Shown piece by piece: positions 49,978 through 61,139 of a stretch of 64,000 nucleotides of DNA. Source of the stretch: Ichthyophis bannanicus (taxonomy: Eukaryota > Chordata > Amphibia > Gymnophiona > Ichthyophiidae); contig CM066036.1 in assembly GCA_033557465.1 (NCBI GenBank), forward strand, positions 724,483,828 to 724,547,827. Reading direction: 5' to 3'. The position numbers and the translations under genes were made by a program. Within the stretch, counting starts at the first letter, position 1. Every line of letters starts with the position of its first letter. Below the pieces are notes generated by a model that was not told the DNA's origin, did not search any database, and saw only the letters and a program-made list of their open reading frames with translations.

Positions 49978-51459
49978 GGACAGAATAGCTACAGACCATC
50001 ACATTTTGCGGGTACTATGCTCACCCTGAGGGTGAGGTGGGGCGCCCAGCACCAGGTCCACAGCACCTTTTATAGCTGAAATAGGCCATGCTGTAGGTCC
50101 CCGTCAGTGCTAGTGTGTGTGATAGGTAGTTCCTGCAGACACACCTAGGATACATCTGTGTCCATCTGTATTTCTCAGTCATGTTTAACCCTTATGGACT
50201 ATGATACACCCAGAATAGTGCATATTCTGTGTTGGTGCCATGGTCACATGATGTAAGTGAAGGGGGGGGGGTGCTTGGACCCATAGGTGGATTATATACC
50301 ACCACCCAACCAGCCCTCTGTGGCTCAGGGTGGGAAACAGGATCTCCCACCAACAAATCCACATTCTACCTCCCTGCAATGGTGGCAGTAGAGGGGACCA
50401 TCAACCCCAGTCCTGCTGGGGAACAGGCACCCTACAGGGCAGTCAATGCAGATCTGAACACATCCATAAGGCAAGGCAGACAGACAGTAGGCCTGGAAAT
50501 GTTCAGCTGCCCCCCACCACTATCTGACATTCTCGAACAGCAAGCACAGTGAGTCTCCAGCCACTGCACCCTACAAGGTGTTCCAGCCATACACATACTA
50601 ACTGCAGACAGTCTGCTAGCTAGTCCATAGTGCATGTACCAAAAACTGGGATGTCAGCATACACACCAAGCAGATAAGTCAGTGATTGGGCCCCAAAAAA
50701 GAGAACCCATAAATATCACTTGAGAGAAATACCATGTAGCACTATAGGGGAACCTAGCCATGCCGTGGTCACTGCTCAGTCAGGGTGAGAGTGACCACCC
50801 AGCAGGACATGTTGTGGCCACCCTGTCCATACAGGTGGTGGCCAGGCACTACAATGTCCCAGCCATTGCCCTATGCCCTGTGCAGATGCATCCTGCCCAG
50901 GCCACCCTGTCCGGACCATACCCACAGTACCTTGCTCCTCATTATGCACATTGGCAGGCTAACACTGGAAACAGTGCAAGCAGTGTGGGCTGAGTAAGGT
51001 GTTGGCAGCCACCACACACTGGATAGACAGACACACACTCCCACACCTATGCCAGCATTGTGCAAATATAGAGGCTTTTGGCAGCCCTGGCCACCGCACC
51101 AGTCCTGGGCACAGTGCAGGCATGGCTATGGTATGCAATACTGTTGGGGTCACTCCCCGGGGTGGTAAACACTGTCAGAAACCAGAACTGAAACACACTC
51201 CACAGACATCAGAAAGATTGCTATGATGCAGTTCTATCTGCAAATTATGCTGAACTTAAGAATTGCTATCTGCCATTAATCATAGCAACCTTTTGATATA
51301 TGTATAATGTATTCCCAGTTTTAGGGCGGCATTGCTAAGGTATGCAAGTGCTAGCATTGGGAGATGCTGCTGCACGCAGGGCCCAACATCCTGCCTCTCC
51401 ATGAGGCTTTGGATAATGGAGCCTGTGGATGTGGGTGTTTCTGCCCCTGTTGGCCGCTG
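49978..51459. other. No gene recognised
   Basis: Mixed-composition DNA with several ORFs of 60-107 aa on both strands (for example 50229-50552, 50760-50993), none with a recognisable domain. If the 6.2-kb interval is a transposon, this is where a decayed transposase might be looked for. Confidence 0.35.
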
Positions 51460-51467
51460 CTCTAGGG

Positions 51468-51660
51468 CAGAGGTTCCCAACTTCGGTCCTGGTGCGCCAA
51501 ACACTGTTCAGGTTTTCATGCTGTCCCTAATGAATATGCATGAGATACATTTGCATACCATGGGGGTGGCGCATAGAAATGCATCACAGGCATCTTTATT
51601 AGAGACAGCATGAAACCTGAATGGTTTTTGGCCCTCCAGGACTGTATTTGGGAAACTCTG
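51468..51660. mobile_element. Non-autonomous hAT element (193 bp), 8-bp duplication
   Basis: Ends CAGAGGTTCCCAACTTCGG (51468) and TTTGGGAAACTCTG (51660) are hAT-type inverted repeats. Flanks CTCTAGGG (51460-51467) and CTCTAGGC (51661-51668) form an 8-bp target duplication with one change. The interior has the known vertebrate MITE phrases CTAATGAATATGCATGAGAT and ATTTGCATACCATGGG, followed by a partial inverted copy. Confidence 0.85.
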
Positions 51661-51779
51661 CTCTAGGCATTGCACATGTTTATGGTGCCTGTGCTCTGTA
51701 GGGTAAAATGTAGGCGTTTCAGGCATGTTTATGTTATCTGCAATAAAGGTTCCATCTTTATTACCACGGTTCAGTAGTG

Positions 51780-51900
51780 GGTAAAATATGGGGACTGGGT
51801 TGGCAGGAGCCACAGCTTGGACTTGAACCTGTGACCTTTTGCTCCTGAACACACTGGCTGTGTGTACTGCACCATACTGTCACCACAGGGACAGTGCATT
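51780..51900 (-). repeat. tRNA-like sequence
   Basis: The minus strand has GGTTCAAGTCC (51829-51819; canonical B box) preceded by an A-box-like TGGTGCAGTAC and a plausible anticodon-arm spacer. It is not foldable as a normal tRNA by eye. Probably the head of a SINE or of the same foldback class as 49253-49733. The 123-aa minus ORF that covers it is not credible. Confidence 0.45.
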
Positions 51901-52519
51901 CCCTGGGGATGCCATGACTGTTTGTCAGACAGGGCCTGTCTATTGCAGTGCATGGCACCCACCTACACAGGGCTAGGCCATGGTCTGCTGTGGGCAGCTG
52001 CCACTGCCCCCTCCACCACCAATACCCCTCTGCCACCATGCTGACATGCCCTTCTGCTGGTGGTGCTGGTGGTGGGGGGACAGTACCATACATGTTAAGA
52101 ATGTGCCCTTCATAGGTGGCATTGTTGGCCAAAGCCCATGTTCACATGCCCAGAAGCTATGTACGCCTTCTCAGTGTCTACATTGTTACATCAGAGATCC
52201 TGCATGACAGACTCACCCGCTACCCAGGGGCACCAAGTGTGACAGTCACACGAATGTTGTGAGAGTACAAAGAGGCAGGGAATGGTGGTGTATGGGTAGC
52301 CAGCAGCATTACCAACATCTAAACCCATGCCCAACCTGCCATGCTTCCTTATGCTCTTGGAAGGGGGGGGGGCGCACTGCATCTATAGCATTGGAGAGTG
52401 CATATGCTGCACTGACCAGTTTTGCAGTGTCCATGGCTAAGAATATGACATTAAATGGGTGTGCAAGCATGGCACTATGTTTAATGCTCACTGCCAAAAA
52501 TGGTGTAGGGGACATTGTG
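51901..52519. other. No gene recognised
   Basis: Mixed-composition DNA with ORFs on both strands lacking domains; a G run at 52363-52371. Confidence 0.3.
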
Positions 52520-52703
52520 GAGTGTAGGATTAGCCTAGTGGTTGGGACAAGGTACTTCAGGCCGGAAGGTTGGGGGTTCAAATCCCACTAGAGGACAGCA
52601 ACCTTGGGCCGGAAGGACTGGGGTTTCTAGTCCCACAGGTGCTCCTTGTGGTCTTGGGCAAGCCACTTAACCCTCCATAGCCCATGTTCCCTGTAAAATA
52701 GTT
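52520..52703 (+). mobile_element. tRNA-derived SINE with duplicated B-box segment
   Basis: A box TTAGCCTAGTGG (52530-52541) and B box GGGGTTCAAATCCCAC (52572-52587) are well kept. A segment of about 40 bp is repeated: GGCCGGAAGGTTGGGGGTTC, then GGGCCGGAAGGACTGGGGTT. Next is the MIR-like body TCTTGGGCAAGCCACTTAAC. The SINE end CCATGTTCCCTGTAAAATAG is reused in inverted form at 52812-52835. Confidence 0.75.
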
Positions 52704-53246
52704 ATTTATTTTTATTTATTTACATTCTCTTATATACCGCGCTATTCTGCATCAGTGCGGTTTACATTGAACAAACTGAAATTACATTGAACAGGGCATT
52801 ATAACTTGGAGATAACTATTTTACAGGGAACATGGACTTGGAGCAATGGGTTCAGGCAAACTGGTTGATCTCCCATGTCAGTGAGAGAACCTCTTCGGCA
52901 AACCCATGGCGGAAAAGGCTGCATCATAAACAGGCTTTTCCAGAAAGACCGATGATCCTTCCTAATGGAAAGCCTTAGGGGAAAAGTCCTTCTACCCGAA
53001 AAAGGCCTATAGTACTTATGTCCTGTACCATTAATACTAGCCACCCCAGCAGGTACAGCAAGCCAAGGACCAAGGCCAGAAGCAATGTCAGCCTAAAGCC
53101 CCGAAGCCCCAACCGGTGCCACAATCACAGCCTTATCTCCAAGTTATAATGCCCTATTCAATGTAATTTCAGTTTGTTCAATGTAAACCGCACTGATGCA
53201 GAATAGCACGGTATATAAGAGAATGTAAATAAATAAAAATAAATAA
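52704..53246. repeat. Cassette between inverted L2 tails, DIRS-like interior
   Basis: An L2 tail in reverse at 52704-52815 (TATATACCGCGCTATTCTGC, GTGCGGTTTACATTGAAC) is repeated in forward orientation at 53133-53246 with very few differences. In addition 52682-52705 and 52812-52835 are perfect 24-bp inverted copies of the SINE end. The interior (52836-53132) reads KSFYPKKAY, then QVQQAKDQGQKQCQPKAPKP, QPVPQSQP on plus. That resembles the basic/Gln-Pro tail of amphibian DIRS-type gag proteins, which is an inference only. Confidence 0.65.
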
Positions 53247-53445
53247 ATTGTATTTGGATATGCGACAGACGTAGGCCACTGTGGGCCAGCATGCACCCAC
53301 AGCCTGTCTCTGGCTCATTTTCCATTGTGGTTTACATTGCATAAGCTGTCCCCAAGTTGAAAATACAAGGGTACAAAATGAAGGGCAGAGGATTCTGGGT
53401 ATTGCCTAAAACAGGGTGGTTTGCATAGGATGTATATGAGTCAGA

Positions 53446-53474
53446 GGTTATGGTTATGGTTATGGTTATGGTTA
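53446..53474 (+). repeat. (GGTTAT)n microsatellite
   Basis: About five units of GGTTAT. Directly next to a reverse L2 tail (53475-53590: GATATACCGCCCTTTACTTA, GAGCGGTTTACATG). Confidence 0.8.
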
Positions 53475-53590
53475 GGCATTTGATATACCGCCCTTTACTT
53501 ACGCATCAGAGCGGTTTACATGTATATACTAACAGGTACTTTTTTTATTCCCTTGTCCCCGAAGGGCTCACAATCTAAGTAGGTAAATGG
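53475..53590 (-). mobile_element. L2/SINE 3' tail fragment
   Basis: The minus strand reads CATGTAAACCGCTCTGATGC, then AAGGGCGGTATATCAAATGC, preceded by AGATTGTGAGCCCTTCGGGG. It is the SINE body joined to an L2-like tail, truncated on the 5' side. Confidence 0.65.
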
Positions 53591-55242
53591 CTGAGCCATC
53601 TTATTGTGGGTCTGCCATGGGCATGGCCTGGGTGCACACATCTATTCATGATAGAGGCCACTCTCACTCTGACCGAGCTGTGACCATGTCACGGCTATGT
53701 ATCCACATGGTGTTTATAGCTGTAGTAATATGGGTGATGTTTCTTTTTGGCAGTCCAATCACTAGACAGTCTACTGGATATTTGTCTTTGTACAAAGCTA
53801 ATGTTTTCATAATTCAATGTACAATAGGCCAATTCTTGAAGTGGAAATCACTATCAAAATTCAAAGATACACTCCATATGCAACAAACTTGTTAAACTAT
53901 ATCCAACTGTAGTATCGATCTTCATAAAAACATTTCTTTCTATATATTTTTTAAAACATATAGCAAGGCGGTCTCAGAACTTCATCAGTGCATAGAACTT
54001 CTATACACCATGCCCTATTGCATCAATGACCATTTTTAACAAGAATTGAACAGAACACATCCAAATAACTTCACTTAGCTTCCATATATGAACACAAGAT
54101 GATGCAGTCTGTTCCATTCCCCAACGCCACACTTTGGCGCCCTTTAAGCATTTCACAAGAAAAGCTTCATCGAAACGCTCAGTACACATTGGGCCTGCAG
54201 ATATGCACATTGCAATCATGTCCATCTGACAGCATGACTTTATTGGCTCTGCTATAGCCCATTGCAAAGGGTCAGAAATTTTCACATGAGTCATACGTGA
54301 TTGGAATATTTCATCATAACTGAACATCTTTGGCTCCGTCACGTATATGCAGTACATGCAGGCACATCCCAATCCTAGGATGGCCACCTGCAAAGATCAT
54401 CACACATTCTTACTTGTTCCATATGGCCAATATGAGAGACACTTGTCCAGCTGTTATATGCACATGTGTCAGGATGAATGTATGGTGGTTAGAAAAGCTG
54501 AGGCAGCTGTCATATCCAAATAGCTGGTATTCGAACGTCCCCGTGTCACAGCTACTAGTTTTGTACTTACACTACAACTGTATTTGTGTGGTCACATCAG
54601 GTACATCGTGGCAGCAAGGCCATGCCACACTTTCATCTACCACCATCAATCCTTCAGCACATGCCCATTATATACAGTCATGTATTCTCCTGCCAGCTGC
54701 TACACCATGGCCCACACAGGAACAGCTTAATCATTAGAATGTATCACTCGCACCTCTCCTGTGAATGATCTGTGTCACCACTCCTGCTTGGTCATCCTTT
54801 TGATGCCCACATCATGGCAATTCTGGCTCCACCAAGGGTGCACTTCTTGCCAATCCTATGCCACACATTGACATTGCAGCAGATTGCATGAGCACCCTTT
54901 GCTGATACAGTACAACTACCTCCCACATTATCATCCCACTTGCTGATTGACATGTAGGATGCATATGGATCTGACATGTCTATCAGCTCTTACCTTTCCT
55001 TCTATCCATCACCTAAAATGTGACTTTCACAAAGGCTTCCTTATCCTGCATTAAGGTGACTGCCATTTTTGGCATTAAGGTGCATGCTTGCCACCTTACC
55101 ACCCAGTGTCCTGTTAGCACCCGTTAAGTTTAGCCAAACGTCCTTAGTGCTGGAATGCCTACTTTCTGCCCAGGGCTTTATTGAACGAAAACACCCTTAA
55201 TGCTGCCATTTATGCTTGATCTCCATGATGCACTTACCGCTC
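53591..55242. other. No gene recognised; subterminal part of the 6.2-kb interval
   Basis: ORFs of 60-135 aa occur (largest: plus 54330-54737, minus 54001-54393, overlapping each other), none with a recognised domain. 55040-55240 is rich in TTAAGGTG/TTAAGG phrases, like the opposite end near 49070-49230. Confidence 0.35.
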
Positions 55243-55262
55243 TTTAGTAAACATATCCCTAA

Positions 55263-55984
55263 GTTTAACATGGATTAAAAGTGAATAAACATAAAAATAA
55301 ATGAGCCGTTATACTGTATGCATATGTGTTCAAATTAGCTCATGCATATTAAAATTGATGTGCACAAAATCCCACAATTTTTATTAATCCACTAGGTATT
55401 ATTAAAAGGTAGCTATACTTCAAAAAGTGTTAGACTTCAGGGGACAACACAAGATCCAATAGCGTTCCTTCCTTCAGTTTCATTGCTATCGTAATGCACT
55501 TTCTTGATAATCTTCATACATTTTTATGACTTAAACTCTTCAGTACTTTAAATATGAATGAATCCAGATTTTTGACAATATAAGTCAGCTAGTATAGTAA
55601 AGAACTGTCTGCACATCTGTAGCACCTAGTGGGATATGAGCAGCAAGATTGTATAAACCACAAACCGATGCCAAGAACAAGCTGAAGCCATGGGAGATGA
55701 GCTTTTACTCTTGCTATTGAACAATAATATGGCATTCTTAACAATACCCATTATGTAGTTAACACTTATTTGGTTGTCTTCGTCTCACTGCATATTTCAA
55801 CAATAGTTTCACACCTGTAGTCATGGCTTATAATTGGCATCAATTTGTGTCTAGACTTCCATAGTTTGTACCAGACATCGCTCAGATCCAGCTATACATC
55901 ATAGGTATAAAACACTCCATTATTGTTACTCTAGTGGTCTCATATTGTTAAAAATCTATATGTATTCACTCTTATTTTAGGTAC
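55263..55984. other. No gene seen
   Basis: AT-rich DNA; nothing recognised. Confidence 0.3.
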
Positions 55985-58015
55985 TAGAGCAATTATTCCC
56001 AAACATTGTTGGCCTGCCGCCCCCTTGGTTCCATAAATTTCTTACAGCACCCTCCCCTCACCCGGTGAGGCTATTACTCAGAACAAATTATTACAATCAT
56101 TGCATTATTTAGTAACATTAATGATGGAATTGAATTTTTCATTTAATTTACAACACAAAAGCAATTAACATTTTTCAAAACACAATTTTAATAAAATAGT
56201 GTAATGGAATGGATGGGGCTTGATGAAGCGATACCAGTTTCTCAATGTCTGGTTTAAAGTTACTGAGTAGGAGCCTTAAATTCCCATGTTCAACTATTTG
56301 GAGTCAATTTCTTTGTTTGGTCAAAAGTAGGGCCACCACACTAAAACCACATTCTACCAAATATGATGTTAGTTAAAAAACTGCTTGTCACATTTCCATG
56401 TCCATAGTGCAGGATAGTGATCTGAAATTTCCATCTCAAACCTGTTAACTGTTCTTAAATGTTGCTTTTTGTTGCAAATCATTTTGTAGTTCAATTAATA
56501 CTTCTTCCATCTGCAAAGTTATTGCTTCAACTTTCTTAATTCTTGAAAATGAATTGATAACCCAATCTGGAATTTCCATCAAAAGAAGGTCTTCAAATCG
56601 TTCAGGCAAGTCTTTATGCAACATATCCAAATCATCACAATAAACTGGAAGATCATCATTTTGTATCCTTCCTTTCTCATCTAGACCACCAAGATTCTTT
56701 AACTGGTAAAACTCACAACATCCTATATTGCGTGTGAACAGACTTAACTTTGAAATAAATGTAGTAACAGCAGTCTTGTCCTTAATCAGATTGATGTCAT
56801 TCCCTTGCAACTACAAATTTGTTTCATTAAACTTTGCAAGTGGACCTGACAAGTAAGCAATGCCATTCCTGATCTCGTTGAGGTTATCTCATAGCAAAGC
56901 ATCCTTGTCATCTAAAGATTCAACAACAGTGTCAAAAAGGGTATAAAAGCAGCTCACACAGATGCCTTTCGAGAGCCATCAAACTTCTGTATGGAGGAGC
57001 AAACGTGTAAAATCTTCATCATTCTCTTCACACAGCTTTTGGAATGATTGATCATTCATTCAGAGAAAGAGCATTGATTTTATTAACTACAGTAATAACG
57101 TAGTGCAATGATTTATGCAGCCAATCACTCCAATGTTTTGCAACCAAATGTTGCCGATGAATCACACAATGAATTGTAAAAACATTTGGAGTTGCATTTT
57201 TCAAATAAGCAACACATCCACGATGTGCCTGTCATTACTGGTTGTGCCTGTCATTACTGGTACTCGACCAGTTGCTACTGCGAGTATATTAGTAAGTGGA
57301 ATTTCATTGTCCTTGAAGAATTACTCAACAACACAAAATAATGGCTCTCCTTTTGTGTCTGTTATTAGGTGCCTTGCAAATAACATCTCTTGAGTTAAAT
57401 TTTCATCTTTTATGACGTGGACATAAGCGAGAAGCAGGGATTCATTACCTGGCAAAGTTGATCGTTGAGCTGTAATGCAAATTCTCTCGTCCTTATATAC
57501 TGCACAATATGTCGTCCACATTTTCAGCCATTTCATCTATGTGTCTTTGACCTGCATTGTTGCTCAAAGGAATTGTTTTGATTATATCATGTGGTGACTT
57601 ATGTAAAACAGTACTCAGAACCTCACTGGTAGGATTAGTTCTTCACCAACTGCATGTGGCTTTCCATACTTGGCAATCAACAATGAAATGTTGTACGTCG
57701 CATGCAGATCATCAGCGTTTTCCTTTGAAGCACTGGAAAACATACCTGACAATGTTGGCTGCTTTTGACATTGATCACAAAGTGATTGAAAGTATGTTCC
57801 GTTCTTATCTGCCTTGTCTGCATGTTTATTACTCAAATGCGCAATTAATCTGAAGGTTTAATTGCTTCATTAGAAAACACCTTTTGACATATTAGGCACA
57901 GTGGTAGCTGATTATTTGTTGGCGATGAAATAAATCCGTATTTTAAATATTCCATACTGTACTGTCTGAATTTCTTCTTTGCATCTGCCATTGTTTATTA
58001 CTTTTTTCAGCTAAA
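55985..58015 (-). mobile_element. hAT DNA transposon, decayed autonomous copy
   Basis: The left end at about 55988-56060 (TTCCCAAACATTGTTGG, GCCGCCCCCTTGG, ACAGCACCC) resembles the terminal/subterminal sequence of vertebrate hAT elements. The minus-strand transposase pseudogene occupies 56200-57990. The right terminus was not found: a multi-hairpin repeat sits at 58090-58640, so the 5' flank of the hAT may continue beyond it to about 59400. Confidence 0.75.
56200..57990 (-). pseudogene. hAT transposase (ZBED5/FAM200-like), broken
   Basis: Minus-strand reading across frames recovers nearly the whole protein. Start MADAKKKFRQYSMEYLKYGF near 57990, then BED-type zinc finger LPLCLICQKVFSNEAIKPS and HLSNKH (57920-57830). 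Then LLIAKYGKPHAVGEELILPV, ITTDTKGEPLF-like text, FFKDNEIPLTNILAVATGRV (57330-57270), and LLHTEV with WLSKGICVSCFYTLFDTVVE (57000-56930). Then LQGNDINLIKDKTAVTTFIS, DLPERFEDLLLMEIPDWVIN (56810-56560). The C-terminal dimerisation end is YLVECGFSVVALLLTKQRN (about 56350-56295), with LRLLLSNFKPDIEKLVS near 56240. At least six frame changes or stops. This group includes hAT-derived host genes ZBED5 and FAM200, but the many lesions show that this copy is a dead transposon. Confidence 0.85.
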
Positions 58016-58085
58016 AACAGAAAAATAAAAATAAAGGACATCTGAATATAACTTACTACAACTGTAATGAACACACACATCACAA
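58016..58085. other. 5' flank of hAT pseudogene
   Basis: Short AT-rich spacer between the presumed hAT start codon and the multi-hairpin repeat. Confidence 0.3.
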
Positions 58086-58089
58086 TTGG

Positions 58090-58640
58090 TGAATGTTTTA
58101 TATGGAGCCTGAATCAGAGAGGGGAACGGCCCTGAGGAAGAAAGGCCTGTTAAGACCCAATTCTGGACCGCAGGAACTAAACAGTCCCATGGTACACAGA
58201 ATCGGGCCCTTGAATGGCCTGGCATGCCCCTGCCCCCTGCGGGGATGTCTTCCCTGCAGGCACTGCTGACTCCTGTGGCTTAGGGCCCCCCTTTTCCTAG
58301 CTGCCTGACCCACAGCTGGCCAGCTGGAACCTGGATCATATGGCAGGGACCAAAGGTGCCTGGCTCCAGGGGGGGGCGGGCCTCGGGCCTCATCGCCGGA
58401 TTTGTGCTGCTTATTCCACCTTCAAGGTCGAATAAGCAGTACATCCTCTTTGATCTGACAGGACGTATAGGGCCATGTCCGGAATCAACCCTGAACATCC
58501 TGTCGGGCTGACCCACCACCGCTCCACCCGAACCCTCCCCTTCCCACCTCCCTCTGGCTCTCCCCATCCTACTGCTCAGGATGTGCGGGGAGAGCAGGTG
58601 GGAGAATAGGGTCCCGACAGCTTGCAATCTCTGAATCGAG
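58090..58640. repeat. Multi-hairpin repeat family, subfamily B, copy
   Basis: The dyad GCTTATTCCACCTTCAAGG / GTCGAATAAGC lies at about 58409-58438. The left end GGAGCCTGAATCAGAG (about 58106) and right end GAATCGAGCCC (58640) match the 33590 copy. CTCTCCCC / GGGGAGAG (about 58559-58595) is another arm pair. ORFs on minus (up to 126 aa) are shadows. Confidence 0.6.
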
Positions 58641-59611
58641 CCCATATTCTCACTAATCACTTCCTATAATAGTTTTGTTGACAACCTCTGATAAACCATG
58701 CAATCATATCCGGAATAACGAAACCTTCCAGGAAACCATAGGTCGCTTCGCTGAAATGTTTTTATTGCCTAGCGAACAGCTAGAATTAAAACGACTTATA
58801 CCTAGCTTTGACTGTGTTTTTATAATTATAACGAATGCATAAGCAGGTAAATAGTGTTATAGACAGGCCTATTCACCAAGCTGCCACATTGATAAAATGG
58901 TAAAAAAAGGAATACTTAAAAAATAAAATCTTACCTCTTTAACATTTCAAATCTTTGTCTGTGTCAAGTACAGGTCATCTGCTCGCAGTTATGCTTTCAA
59001 CACTTTTCAAAGTGGCATCTTGTATTATACCAACCTCTCATATGACTCTTGCAACGCTTCGCTCATTTTATCTGCCATGGTATAATCACAGATTAATAAA
59101 AAGACAGATTTTTGCAAAGACGCAAAATCTATTGTTCTTTTAGCTCACAGTTTTGTCGATTGGCGTGACTGAAACGAACATGCTGCGTAAATATTCTCCG
59201 CTTTCCGAGCACTATTATCATTCCTGCCAAAGATTATTTCTTCCCATCATCAGAGACTGGCCAATGGCTGTTTTACAAGCTTATCTATCACATTTCGCTT
59301 TCAGTATATTTCATTTGCTTATTCCTGCCAAATATTCTAGATTGAATACATTACCTTTCATAATGATGACAATTTTCAAAGTAGTGACAATGTTGGAGGT
59401 GTAGTTTCTAAGCTGCGGTATAATAATGCATTTTATTGTAGCAATGTTGACCACTTGAGTCACTAACCTGTGGTGTGTCAATATCACAGAGTGATAATTC
59501 CCTCAGTGACTATAAATTTTGGCTTGCTTCAGCCATGAAAACCAAATATTCTTGGATAAAGTGATACAGAGATAGCAGGCCCTAAATTGGCATGACATTT
59601 AAGCATCTTGA
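58641..59611. other. No gene; possible 5' region of the hAT element
   Basis: AT-rich DNA without recognised coding. An 83-aa ORF at 59153-59404 has no domain. The part up to about 59420 could be upstream sequence of the hAT copy, split by the multi-hairpin repeat. Confidence 0.3.
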
Positions 59612-59619
59612 ACCCTAAT

Positions 59620-60009
59620 CAGGGCTGGCCTAATAGGCAGGCTAGGCAGCCACCTATGGTGATGGATCTCCCCCTCCCCCTCCACCTCCTCATGCTGAGT
59701 CACGCCTCCCCCGCTGCTGCTGCTGCTGCTGCTGATTCCGGTGGTAGGGTCGGCTCGGCGGCAGGCCGTGTGCTTTGGCACACATTATCTGCCGCTTCTG
59801 ACCCCCAAAGTCATGTTGTTGTGGTTAGAAGTGGTAGGCCATGTGTACTGAAGCAAATGGCCTGCCACTGCTGCTGAGCTATACCACCCCCAGACCCCAC
59901 AGCCAGAATCATCATCAGCAGCAGCAGCATAACTCAGCACAGGGATGCAGAGGAGGTCAGAAGACCAGAGCTTCTGCCTAAGGCAGCAGAAATTCTTGGA
60001 CCAATCCTG
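59620..60009. mobile_element. Non-autonomous hAT-type element (390 bp), perfect 8-bp duplication
   Basis: Ends are CAGGGCTGGCC (59620) and GACCAATCCTG (60009; complement CAGGATTGGTC), short imperfect inverted repeats starting CAG as in hAT elements. The 8-bp ACCCTAAT is present at 59612-59619 and 60010-60017. Inside are (CTG)n at about 59715-59735 and CAGCAG runs near 59917-59930. No transposase. Confidence 0.85.
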
Positions 60010-60017
60010 ACCCTAAT

Positions 60018-61139
60018 GGTAATACCATGAGACTACCTCTAAAGGTGAGAGGTGTCATTTGCATGCCAAGATCTGGCAGAGAAGAAGCCACTGGTGATTG
60101 CTCCTGTCCCCCTCTCACTAGACACAAGGGAGAACCCGCTAGGTAGTTCTCAAGGGAAGGGTTAGAGGGTTTGGGGAGGTGGAAGGGTATTATGGTGGCC
60201 CCCACTATGCTAAGGCTACTTATGGTGTAGAGTACAAGGAGGTCTAATCATGTGGAGAGTGTTGGGGGTGGGGGGAAAAAAGGAGCCAAATCATGACAGG
60301 GTTGTTGGGGGTGGAGGGTTCTATAGGAATGGGGATTGATGATGCCAGCACTTTCATAGAGTTGGGTGGTTGGTATTTAAGTCACTGACATTTTTAAGAC
60401 TCTCTCTGGGAGTATGGGGCCACACACTAGTAGTCTGATGCTTCCAGAGAGAAAAGATAATGCCAGCTCTACATCAGTGTTATTTTTTCAAGAGTAATGC
60501 AGCTTGTGAAGTTAAACACAAGCAACATTATTAGATATACATAATGATGAGGTACTTTGCATGCATTAACATACATTGCATCTCATTATTATGTAGCTCC
60601 CATAACAGTAAATTAACATGCAATGAGGCTAATAGCACACAATTTTGCCATTTAATGTGTTGTTTGGATAAAATCTTGCATTATTTCATTAACAACGATA
60701 GCAACTACCATCTTGGTCTTAAGGTGCTGTTGGCCTCTGTCACTTTTTGCAACTCCAGACTAACACAACTATTCTTCTGAAAGTTTTCATCATCATAAAA
60801 GTTACTTGATTCTGCCATTAGTGCAGAAATCCATCAGCCTTATGAAGAAACTCCATCATATTTGAAAACCAATGGCCAAGTTGTGACAGAGACTCTCAAT
60901 CCTAAATCTGCTCTATCCAGTTTTAGGCACACAGATAGGGCAATCATTATCTCCAAATACGTACATTTTATATTCATCGGCAGTGAGCCTCGCTTCTAAA
61001 CAGTTTTTGCTCATGTTTCCATTTTTGATAGCAATGAGGACAATTCAAACCTGTGCATTCTTGGGCTGTCTGGAGGTCCAGACATTCAGATGGCTCAGAG
61101 ATGCACCCAATTCTCCTCCCACGGGGGCTAGATGGCCTC
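60018..61139. repeat. Repeat-like block 60020-60480, otherwise no gene
   Basis: 60020-60480 shares phrases with 28600-28990 in the opposite orientation (see that entry). 60480-61139 is AT-rich with no recognised element. Confidence 0.35.

Larger units (their letters stand above)
49050..55262. mobile_element. 6.2-kb interval bounded by 20-bp inverted repeats (putative element)
   Basis: Left end TTAGGGGTATGTTTACTAAA (49050-49069) and right end TTTAGTAAACATATCCCTAA (55243-55262) are complementary at 19 of 20 positions. Subterminal regions share GGCATTCCAG and CTTAAGG/CTAAGGAC phrases in inverted orientation. The interval starts in the middle of the RT of CR1 copy C. No CR1 continuation is seen after 55262, and no matching target duplication is visible. 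It could therefore be a large non-autonomous DNA element with later insertions, or two ends brought together by other events. No transposase was recognised inside. Confidence 0.45.

Noticed and set aside
50229..50997. Possible transposase inside the 6.2-kb interval
   Set aside because: ORFs of 66-107 aa show no DDE, MYB-like or zinc-finger features that I can recognise.
51780..51900. Functional tRNA gene on the minus strand
   Set aside because: Good B box but poor A box spacing and no clear cloverleaf.
53446..53474. Interstitial telomere-like repeat
   Set aside because: The unit is GGTTAT, not the vertebrate telomere TTAGGG, and it has only about five copies next to a retroelement tail.
54150..54190. 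Hammerhead-like text TTCATCGAAACGCT
   Set aside because: It has the GAAACGC strand but no CTGANGA strand and no stem I partner nearby.
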